A DNA stretch of 64,000 bases, from NCBI GenBank assembly GCA_040080965.1, contig JBEBHH010000013.1, forward strand, positions 1 through 64,000, written 5' to 3'. A model generated the notes under the pieces. It was not told the origin of the DNA. It saw nothing but the letters and a program-made list of their open reading frames with translations, and did no database searches. The translations under genes were made by a program, and so were the position numbers. Below are positions 25,365 to 32,485 of the stretch, one piece after another (within the stretch, counting starts at the first letter, position 1; each line of letters begins with the position of its first letter). The stretch is from SHZI01 sp040080965. Lineage in GTDB: Bacteria; Pseudomonadota; Gammaproteobacteria; Steroidobacterales; GCA-2729495.

Positions 25365-26071
25365 GCGCTCTCCTTCAGCCGGTGACCGGCCATGATGTCG
25401 GCGAAAGCCCCGGACGCGTGCCGGTCCAGCCCGCGGAAGACGTTGCCGTACAGCCAGAACATCGCCTTGGCGCACCGGATGACGGCTGCCTGGTCGTCGG
25501 GGTCGGTCAGCCCGTCGAGGATGCCGCCCAGGTGCTCGATGTGCTCCAGGTCGAGGGTCCCGTGGCTGCGCAGGTACGTGAAGGCCTTCTTCGGCAGGCC
25601 CAGCGAGCGCTCGATCTCGTCGGCGGCCTTCACGGCCAGGGCCACGCTGGTGCCCTCCAGCACGTAGACCATGCCGAAGAAGCCCACCGGGTTCCGGCGC
25701 TGTACCGTGTCCCAGGCGTAGGCGACCATCGCGTCGGTCTCCACGTTGGGCACGGAGGCCGCGGCAGCGTGGCGGTCGCCACCAGCCGCCTCGATGTCGT
25801 TCAGGATCCAGTCGTCGTGGCCGGTCTCCTCCTCCAGGTAGTGGATGAGGTCGTTGCGGAGCCTCGCGTGCCGGTCGGGCAGGCGGGCGCCCACGGCCAT
25901 CAGCAGCGGGACCGTGTGGCGCACGTGGTGCCAGGCCTCCGTCAGGAAGGCCACGTAGCGGGTCCGGCTGATCCGGCCGGCCAGCGCCTCTCCGATGACG
26001 GGCGCCTGGAGCAGGTACTCCCGGTCGGCGGCCGTGGCGACACGGAGCTGGTCACGGAATGCAGTCTTCAA
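25361..26071 (-). CDS. Haem-oxygenase-like di-iron oxidase (HDO) family
   Basis: A 236-residue all-helical protein of the 'iron-containing redox enzyme' group. Likely metal ligands can be placed at E82 and H85 (EEETGHDDW), E139 (YVLEG) and H170, D174 and H177 (SHGTLDLEH), the H-x3-D-x2-H pattern seen in HDO enzymes such as UndA-type decarboxylases and CADD. A second E-x6-H (E45/H52) is also present. The start is TTG at 26071, whose TTGA overlaps the ligase stop and has GGGAGAA 7 bases upstream. Third gene of the operon, so it probably oxidises the acid activated by the ligase. Ligand assignment is by eye. Confidence 0.8.
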   Translation of the reverse strand: MKTAFRDQLRVATAADREYLLQAPVIGEALAGRISRTRYVAFLTEAWHHVRHTVPLLMAVGARLPDRHARLRNDLIHYLEEETGHDDWILNDIEAAGGDRHAAAASVPNVETDAMVAYAWDTVQRRNPVGFFGMVYVLEGTSVALAVKAADEIERSLGLPKKAFTYLRSHGTLDLEHIEHLGGILDGLTDPDDQAAVIRCAKAMFWLYGNVFRGLDRHASGAFADIMAGHRLKESA

Positions 26072-27561
26072 GCGCAGTTCTCCCGGCGTGTGGTCGTGTC
26101 CTCGTACAGCTCCCGGATCAGCGGCTCCTGCGTCTCGAGGATCCGGGCGCGGCGCAGCCGCCCGTTGGCGGTGAGCGAGCCGTTGGCGAACGTGAAGGCC
26201 TCGGTTGGGAACGCCCAGGAGCGGACCTGGGCGTAGTCCGGCAGCCGGCGATTGGCCCGGGCCACGGCCGCGTCGATGCGGGCAGGGGTGCTGCCGGCAG
26301 CGGTCGGGCTGATGATGGCGGCGAGATACGGCCGCGCCTCGCCGACGACGATCGCGCTGGCGATTTCCGGTTCCTGCTGCAGCTCCCGTTCGACCCACTC
26401 GGGGGCGATGTTCCGCCCGAGGCTGGTGATGAGCAGGTTCTTCAGCCGGCCCTGGACGTGCACGAAGCCGTCGGCATCGATGCTGCCCAGGTCGCCGGTG
26501 GCAATCTCGTTGCCGCACGCACTGTCCGGCTCGCCGAGATAGCCGAGCATTGCGGCGTGACGCACGATGATCTGACCGTGGTCGTCAATCCGGACCTGCA
26601 GGTGGGGCAAGGGCCGGCCCACGGTCCCCGGACGGTTGTCGCCGGGCGTGTTCAGGCAGACCACGGACCCGCACTCGCTGAGGCCGTAGCCCTCGAATAC
26701 CGGCAGCCCGAGGCGCGCGGCCTGGGCCAGCAGTTCGGGAGACACCAGCGCCCCGCCAACGGCGATGAAGCGCAGGCTGGCCGGGGGTATCCAGCCCATG
26801 ACTGTCGCGTTCACGAGCGCGCGCAGGAGTTCCGGAACCAGGATCAGGCTGGCCGGCCTTCGCTCCGCAATCGCGGACGTGAGGCGCCCCGGGTGCAGGC
26901 TCCCGTAGCTCATCCCCGTCTCGGCCAGGGAAGGAATCTCGCAGGTGGCGCCGGACAGCAGCGCGGCGTAGACGCCGGCGACGTTCTCCAGCAGCGTCGG
27001 CAGTGGCAGCAGGCACAGGTGCCTCTCAAGGTGCAGTCCTGCCGTGGCCGTGGCCAGCGACCGCGCGACGGTCTCTATCAGGCCCGCCGACAGGCACACG
27101 CCTTTCGGCTCCGAGGTGCTGCCGGACGTGTAGGTGATCTTTATCGTGGCCGCGGGAATCGGGCTGGAGCCTGCAGGGACCGGCCGGCGCCAGAGTGCCA
27201 GCCCGGTCTGCGGCGAGATGCCGTCAGGAGCAAAGCCCAGGCCCAGCGCATCGAGGGTGGAGGCCTGGTCCGTGAGAACCGCGTCGATGCCCGCGTCGTT
27301 GAGCACGTGGGCCATCTGGCCCGGCGTGAAGTAGCCAGGCAGTGGCACGTTCAGCAGGGCGCGGTTCGCGAGGGCCAGGTCGGTCAGCACCCAGGGGCAG
27401 CCGTTGTCCGCGAGCAGCGCAAAGCGGCAGCCACCGGAGGCGACGAGCCAGCCGCCCTCGGCCGCGACCAGCGCCGGCAACTCGCCGTAGCTGATCGAGT
27501 GCGCGCCGTCACGGAGCGCCGGGCGGGCCTCGAAACCCGCTGCGGTGGCCAGGGGAAACAT
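26068..27561 (-). CDS. AMP-dependent acyl/aryl ligase-like enzyme
   Basis: A 497-residue ANL-superfamily enzyme. It has the P-loop-like YTSGSTSEPKG (A3), the ATP motif EGYGLSECG (A5), and TGDLGSIDADGFVHVQGR (A7/A8). The A10 region reads LTANGRLRRAR, where the usual catalytic Lys after NG/TG is Arg (about R468), so the adenylation half-reaction may be impaired or tuned. The ATG at 27561 lies 2 bases after the hemolysin-family stop. It should activate a carboxylic acid, perhaps fatty, for use by its operon partners. The longer frame to 28101 is not coding. Confidence 0.85.
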   Translation of the reverse strand: MFPLATAAGFEARPALRDGAHSISYGELPALVAAEGGWLVASGGCRFALLADNGCPWVLTDLALANRALLNVPLPGYFTPGQMAHVLNDAGIDAVLTDQASTLDALGLGFAPDGISPQTGLALWRRPVPAGSSPIPAATIKITYTSGSTSEPKGVCLSAGLIETVARSLATATAGLHLERHLCLLPLPTLLENVAGVYAALLSGATCEIPSLAETGMSYGSLHPGRLTSAIAERRPASLILVPELLRALVNATVMGWIPPASLRFIAVGGALVSPELLAQAARLGLPVFEGYGLSECGSVVCLNTPGDNRPGTVGRPLPHLQVRIDDHGQIIVRHAAMLGYLGEPDSACGNEIATGDLGSIDADGFVHVQGRLKNLLITSLGRNIAPEWVERELQQEPEIASAIVVGEARPYLAAIISPTAAGSTPARIDAAVARANRRLPDYAQVRSWAFPTEAFTFANGSLTANGRLRRARILETQEPLIRELYEDTTTRRENCA

Positions 27562-27563
27562 GC

Positions 27564-28163
27564 TCAGTGCCTGTGCCGCCGGCGCGACGACAGGTGGATG
27601 CCGGTGGGCAGGTAGCCCGCCATGACCCGCGGATCGTTCTGGTAGTAGCGGCCCCAGGCATCGGCGCCGCCGGCCAGGCGGCTGGCGTCCGCGGGAGCCA
27701 GTTCCACCAGGCTGGCGCCGACGCTGGTCAGGATGTCGCGCACCACGCTGGTCGCCGTGAACACCACCCAGGTGTAGCCGTGGTCCAGGAGGAAGCGGGG
27801 CAGCAGGCTGACGAGATGGCGGGCGTAGCGGCAGCTGCCGCCCGCCAGGTTGCCGACCTCGGCGATCTGGTCCCGGGAAACGGTGGCGCCGACCTGGGCG
27901 GACAGGTCCTGCTCCACCGGGTGGGCCAGGTACTGCTCGAGGAACAGGGCGCCCGTGCCGGCAGACCGGTAACCGGCCACGGCCCGCAGGTCGCCCGTGC
28001 GGTTCTGCAGGCCCACGAGCTCGGGGAGAAACTCCCGCACCCGGGCGCCGTGCTTGTCCAGGAAGGCCTCGGCAATGAAGCCCTCTGCTGCTTCGCGACA
28101 AGGGCTTGCCGGCGCAATCGGGTTCAGCCTGAAGAGCGACTCTATATGTCTGGAAGCGTCCAT
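27564..28163 (-). CDS. Thermostable-hemolysin family protein
   Basis: A 199-residue protein of the family named after the Vibrio delta thermostable direct hemolysin-like gene (T_hemolysin). The family name reflects an early phenotype and gives no mechanism. Conserved-looking parts are FIAEAFLDKHGARVREFLPE, GLFL-type LFLEQYLAHPVE and RDQIAEVGNLA. The spacing of these resembles the N-acyltransferase fold of autoinducer and N-acyl amino-acid synthases, which is my inference. The ATG at 28163 has AAGGA 7 bases upstream. First gene of a six-gene operon that faces away from a sigma-factor gene. Confidence 0.8.
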   Translation of the reverse strand: MDASRHIESLFRLNPIAPASPCREAAEGFIAEAFLDKHGARVREFLPELVGLQNRTGDLRAVAGYRSAGTGALFLEQYLAHPVEQDLSAQVGATVSRDQIAEVGNLAGGSCRYARHLVSLLPRFLLDHGYTWVVFTATSVVRDILTSVGASLVELAPADASRLAGGADAWGRYYQNDPRVMAGYLPTGIHLSSRRRHRH

Positions 28164-28320
28164 GCGGGTCCTTGGGTCTGGTTTCCCGGTGGGACGGAGC
28201 GACCCGCCCGGATCAATCGCGGCATAGGGGAAAGCCGCAGGCGCTAGACTTTCGCTGCGGGCGCGATTGAATTTCCGTGTGCCGCCGTCCAACCCGACAT
28301 CAACCGACCTGGGCCGAAAC

Positions 28321-28938
28321 GTGACCGAGTCGACAGAACTGGTGCAGCGGATGCTGGCGGGGGACGAGAGGGCCTTCACGACCTTCTTTGACGATTATTT
28401 CCCCCGGGTCTACCGCTTCGCCCTGCCCCGCCTCAACAGCGACGCCGACGCGGCTGCGGAAGTGGTCCAGGCGACGCTGGTGAAGGCCATGCGCAAGCTG
28501 AAGGATTTCCGCGGCGAAGCGTCCCTGTTCACCTGGGTCTGCCAGATCTGCCGGCACGAAGTGGTGGACCACCTGCGCCGCGAAGGCCGGCACACCGACA
28601 AGGTGGTGCGGATCGACGACAGCGCGGACGTCCGGGCGGCGGTGGAGGCCATCGCCGGACCGGCGGCCGAGGAACCGGCAAACCGCTACAGCCAGGCGGA
28701 GGTCCGGCAGCTGGTGCGAACCGTTCTCGACCGGCTGCCGCCCCGGTATGGCGATGCCCTGGAAATGAAATACGTGGAAGGACTGTCAGTGGACGAGATC
28801 GGCGTGGAACTGGGCATCGGCACGACAGCCGCCCAGTCCCTGCTGGCCCGGGCACGGGTGGCCTTCCGGGATGCGGTGGAGGCGGTCTTCGGGGCCGCTT
28901 CGCCGGACGTGCTTGCCAGCCTCGGCCAGGCCGGCTGA
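28321..28938 (+). CDS. RNA polymerase sigma-70 family (ECF-type) factor
   Basis: A 205-residue sigma factor with region 2 (FFDDYFPRVYRFALPRL through FTWVCQICRHEVVDHLR) and region 4 (LPPRYGDALEMKYVEGLS then IGTTAAQSLLARAR). No sigma-1.1 or region 3 is present, as in ECF factors. The start is uncertain: GTG at 28321 gives VTESTELVQRM, and TTG at 28267 would add 18 residues with no better ribosome site. The FecR-like gene follows 19 bases later and a TonB receptor after that, the usual cell-surface signalling trio. Divergent from the six-gene operon. Confidence 0.85.
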   Translation: MTESTELVQRMLAGDERAFTTFFDDYFPRVYRFALPRLNSDADAAAEVVQATLVKAMRKLKDFRGEASLFTWVCQICRHEVVDHLRREGRHTDKVVRIDDSADVRAAVEAIAGPAAEEPANRYSQAEVRQLVRTVLDRLPPRYGDALEMKYVEGLSVDEIGVELGIGTTAAQSLLARARVAFRDAVEAVFGAASPDVLASLGQAG

Positions 28939-28957
28939 CGACAGAGGGGACACGAAC

Positions 28958-30049
28958 ATGAATATGAACATCAATCCACATGAATTGCGCCCGGGCGAGG
29001 AAGAAGCCCTCGAGGGCCTCCTCCGCGAAATGGCGCCCGAGGCCGAACCGTCGGCGGAAGTGCGCGAGCGCATCCGCCAGGCCGTCGCCGCCGAGTGGCG
29101 CGCCGCGGTGAAGCCGGCGGCCAGTACGCCGGCCATGAGTCGGGCAACCGAACGCGCGGCGCGGCGCTGGCAGCGACCCGCCCTGGCGATGGCCGCCAGC
29201 GTGGCCGTGGCCGCTATCGCACTGGCCGTCGTGATGGGCGGCTTCCAGGCGAACTCGCCAACGGCTGCACCGTCCGCGGCCACCCTCGCCCGGGTCAGCG
29301 GCCCCGTCGAAGCCAGCCGGGATGCCAGCGGAGATTCCGGCTGGCGGCCGGTCGCCGCGGGCCAGTCGCTGGAGGTGGGGCAAGAGCTCGTCACGGGACC
29401 CCAGGGCAAGGCAGCCCTGTCGCTCCCCCGGGGCGTCACGCTGCGCCTCGACGCGAACACACGCATCGCACTGGCCGGCATCGACCGGGTCGTCGTGGGG
29501 CGCGGGGCGGTCTACCTGGATTCCGGTGAACGGCCCGCGGCAGGTCCCGGCGTGCAGATCGAAACGTCGTTTGGCAGCACCCGGCACCTGGGCACCCAGT
29601 ACGAGGTGCGCGTGACACCGGCCGAGATGCTGGTGAGCGTTCGTGAGGGTCGCGTGGAAACTGCCCCTGACATCGGCCAGACGCCGGTCGTCGCCAGAGC
29701 CGGCGAGCAGGTCGTGATCAGCGCGGGCGGCGACGTGGCGCGAAGCGCCGTGGACCGCCGCGACCCCCGGTGGAACTGGATTGCCGACGTGACGCCGCCC
29801 TATGCCATCGAGGACCGGCAGCTCGCCGAATTCCTGGCCTGGGTCTGCCGGGAAACCGGCCGGGAACTTACCTTCGCCTCCCCCGAGGCCGAGGCGACAG
29901 CCCGGTCGATCATCCTGCGCGGCTCGGTCGCGGGCCTGTCGCCTGACGAGGCTCTGGCCGCGGTGATGGCGACGACGAGCCTCACCTACAGGGATGAGGA
30001 TGGCCGGCTCATCGTGCAGCCGGCCGTGCGCCAGGCAACGGCGCGGTAG
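28958..30049 (+). CDS. FecR-family anti-sigma/signal transducer
   Basis: A 363-residue regulator. A cytosolic N-terminal part of about 65 residues that would bind the sigma factor is followed by a membrane helix (ALAMAASVAVAAIALAVVM) and a periplasmic FecR domain (LARVSGPVEA, then TPQGKAALSLP-like repeats). The C-terminal 90 residues look like the STN/secretin-type fold (LAEFLAWVCRETGRELTF), which contacts the receptor's signalling domain. The ATG at 28958 has AGGGGA 7 bases upstream; an in-frame ATG at 28964 is close. Third partner of the trio follows 51 bases later. Confidence 0.85.
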   Translation: MNMNINPHELRPGEEEALEGLLREMAPEAEPSAEVRERIRQAVAAEWRAAVKPAASTPAMSRATERAARRWQRPALAMAASVAVAAIALAVVMGGFQANSPTAAPSAATLARVSGPVEASRDASGDSGWRPVAAGQSLEVGQELVTGPQGKAALSLPRGVTLRLDANTRIALAGIDRVVVGRGAVYLDSGERPAAGPGVQIETSFGSTRHLGTQYEVRVTPAEMLVSVREGRVETAPDIGQTPVVARAGEQVVISAGGDVARSAVDRRDPRWNWIADVTPPYAIEDRQLAEFLAWVCRETGRELTFASPEAEATARSIILRGSVAGLSPDEALAAVMATTSLTYRDEDGRLIVQPAVRQATAR

Positions 30050-30100
30050 GAGTACCTTAATCCCCTCCCGCTATCGCCGGGCTGCTATCGTTGGCGGCGC

Positions 30101-32425
30101 ATGTTCCTGGTTTCCTCCCGCCTGAATCGCTGCCGGGCATTACTCGTCCTCCTGGCAGGCGTCGTCGCCCCGAGCCTCAGCGCCGCCACCTGGGCCGGCC
30201 GGCCCGTGGGCGCCGTAATTGAGGAACTGCAGCGCTCTGGCATCAGCCTCGTCTACAACGACAGCCTCGTTCCGCCTGACCTCCGGATCCTGACCGAGCC
30301 GGTGGCCACCGCCGGCATCCCGCTGCTGAACGAGATCCTGGCGCCCCACGGGCTGGCGGCGCAGCCCATGGGTCCCGGCAGCTGGTCGATCGTCGCGGCA
30401 CCGGACGCCAGGCCCGCGCCAGCGGCGCCGCCCAGCGGGACGGACCCGCGACGGACGCCCACCTCCCTGGACGAGATCGTGGTCACGGCCAGCCAGTACA
30501 ACCTGGCCAACACCGGGCCGGAAGTCGCCACGTTCCTCACCCAGCAGGAACTTCGCAGCCTGCCGAAGATGGCCGACGAAACCCTGCGCGCCGTGCACCG
30601 CCTGCCGGGCGCCGCCAGCAACGGCGTGTCGGGCCTCGCGCACATCCGGGGCGGCGAGGAGAACGAGACCCAGATCCTCCTGGACGGGATGCCCCTGCAG
30701 GAGCCCTTCCACCTCAAGAGCTTCTTCAGCCCGATCAGCGTGCTCGATCCCGAGATCGTCGACTCCCTGAACGTGTACGCCGGGGGCTTTCCGGTGGAGT
30801 ACGGCGGGCGCATGAGCGCCGTCGTGGACGCGCGGACGACCGACCCGACGGGCGACGGCGACAACTCGCTCGGCCTCTCCCTGTACCACCTGAGCGGGCT
30901 GGCCAGCGACACGTTTGCCGGCGACCGGGGCCGCTGGCTGGCGTCGGCCCGCCGCAGCAACCTGGCGCAGGTCATCAACCTGGCGGAGAGCGACCTGGGC
31001 GAGCCGCGCTACATGGACGCCTTCGTCAAGGCCGAGTACGACCTGGGCGACGCGACGACGGTGGCCGGGCACGCACTGTTTGCGGAAGACCGCATCCAGC
31101 TCAACAACAACGACCAGACGGAGTTCGCCAAGACCACCGACCGGAACGTCTACCTGTGGGCAACGGCGGAGCATCAATGGTCCGACGAGCTGGTGGGGCG
31201 GGCCCTGGTTGCCTGGACCACGGTGGACAAGGATCGCAGCGGCACGATTGATGACCCCGCCGGCGAGACCGGCGCCGTGGAGGACCTGCGGGACTCGCAC
31301 ACCGCGCTGCTGAAGCTGGAGATCGAGCAGGGCGACGACTCGCTGCGGTGGCGGGCGGGGTTCGACGCGGCCTGGATGTCGGCGGAGTACGCCTACGCGA
31401 GCACGTTCCAGACGACGGCCGGATACCCGTTCCCGAACAGCGCGGCGCAATCCATCGTCCGGAACCTGGAGCCCGAACCCGACGGAGCGGAGACCGGCGC
31501 GTACGTCGCGGCCCGCTGGCGGGTAACGGACCTCATCACCAGCGAGGTGGGCCTGCGCTGGGACAACCAGACCTACGACAAGGTGGATGACGGCACGCAG
31601 CTCTCCCCGCGCGTGAACCTGCTGTACGACCCCTCGGCGGAAACCCAGGTGCGGGCCAGCTGGGGCCGGTTCTACCAGGCCCAGGGCATCGGCGAACTGC
31701 AGGTGGAGGACGGCCTCGACACGTTCTTCCCGGCCCAGCGGGCGGACCATTTCATCCTGAGCCTGGAGCACGCGCTGAACGACCGGATCTCGGCGCGGGT
31801 CGAGGCCTACTACAAGGACTACGAGGAGTTGAAGCCGCGCTTCGAGAACATCTTCGACCCGCTCGTGGTGCTGCCCGAGCTGCAGACCGACCGGGTGGCG
31901 ATCGCGCCGACGTCGGGGCTGGTCCGCGGCCTGGAGCTGCTCGTGCGGGACCGCTCCAGCGACCCCTGGGGCTGGTGGCTGGGCTACACCTGGTCCCGGG
32001 CGGAGGAAACCGTCGACGGGGCGGATGTGCCCCGGAGCTGGGACCAGCGGCACACCTTCAACGGCGGGCTCAGCTGGACCGACGGCCCCTGGGACGTGGC
32101 GCTCGCCGGCACCTGGCACACCGGGTGGCCCACCACGCCGGCCACCTACACGCCGGTCCCGGAACCGGTGGTCACGGTCGGCGCGCGCAACTCGACGGGC
32201 CTCGACGACTTCCGCTCCGTGGACCTGCGGGCCGCCTACACCTTCTACCTGGGTGACAGCGAACTGCTGGCCTTCGTGGAGGTCACGAACCTGCTGGCCT
32301 TCAGCAATCCCTGCTGCGTCGAGTACACCGTCATCGACGACGGCGCCGGCGGCACGGAACTGCGGCAGGACTTCGACTACTGGCCCCGGTTCGTGCCAAA
32401 CCTCGGAATTCTCTGGAGATTCTGA
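30101..32425 (+). CDS. TonB-dependent receptor with STN signalling domain
   Basis: A 774-residue outer-membrane receptor. A signal peptide (ALLVLLAGVVAPSLSAATW) is followed by an STN domain (EELQRSGISLVYNDSLVPP), a short linker, and a TonB-plug beginning DEIVVTASQYN with HIRGGEENETQILLDGMPL. The rest is a beta-barrel ending in LGILWRF, the usual C-terminal aromatic. It should import a ligand and, through FecR, tell the sigma factor. The ligand is unknown: the plug is of the carboxypeptidase-like/IroN type rather than a known siderophore group. Divergence from the six-gene operon makes an operon-made product a reasonable guess. Confidence 0.85.
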   Translation: MFLVSSRLNRCRALLVLLAGVVAPSLSAATWAGRPVGAVIEELQRSGISLVYNDSLVPPDLRILTEPVATAGIPLLNEILAPHGLAAQPMGPGSWSIVAAPDARPAPAAPPSGTDPRRTPTSLDEIVVTASQYNLANTGPEVATFLTQQELRSLPKMADETLRAVHRLPGAASNGVSGLAHIRGGEENETQILLDGMPLQEPFHLKSFFSPISVLDPEIVDSLNVYAGGFPVEYGGRMSAVVDARTTDPTGDGDNSLGLSLYHLSGLASDTFAGDRGRWLASARRSNLAQVINLAESDLGEPRYMDAFVKAEYDLGDATTVAGHALFAEDRIQLNNNDQTEFAKTTDRNVYLWATAEHQWSDELVGRALVAWTTVDKDRSGTIDDPAGETGAVEDLRDSHTALLKLEIEQGDDSLRWRAGFDAAWMSAEYAYASTFQTTAGYPFPNSAAQSIVRNLEPEPDGAETGAYVAARWRVTDLITSEVGLRWDNQTYDKVDDGTQLSPRVNLLYDPSAETQVRASWGRFYQAQGIGELQVEDGLDTFFPAQRADHFILSLEHALNDRISARVEAYYKDYEELKPRFENIFDPLVVLPELQTDRVAIAPTSGLVRGLELLVRDRSSDPWGWWLGYTWSRAEETVDGADVPRSWDQRHTFNGGLSWTDGPWDVALAGTWHTGWPTTPATYTPVPEPVVTVGARNSTGLDDFRSVDLRAAYTFYLGDSELLAFVEVTNLLAFSNPCCVEYTVIDDGAGGTELRQDFDYWPRFVPNLGILWRF

Positions 32426-32485
32426 GCCTCCGGGCGGCCGCTGCGACCGCCGATTGATTCTGCTGCCGGGTGGCGTCCAACCGCC

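Noticed and set aside
27562..28101. Extension of the AMP-ligase frame upstream
   Set aside because: It runs through the thermostable-hemolysin gene in another frame and has no ligase-like sequence.
27564..28163. Taking the hemolysin name as a toxin function
   Set aside because: The family name comes from an early phenotype; there is no signal peptide or pore-forming motif, and the operon looks metabolic.
30047..30057. GTAGGAGTACC behind the FecR gene as another REP copy
   Set aside because: Only the first seven bases match and no palindrome follows; chance or a decayed copy.
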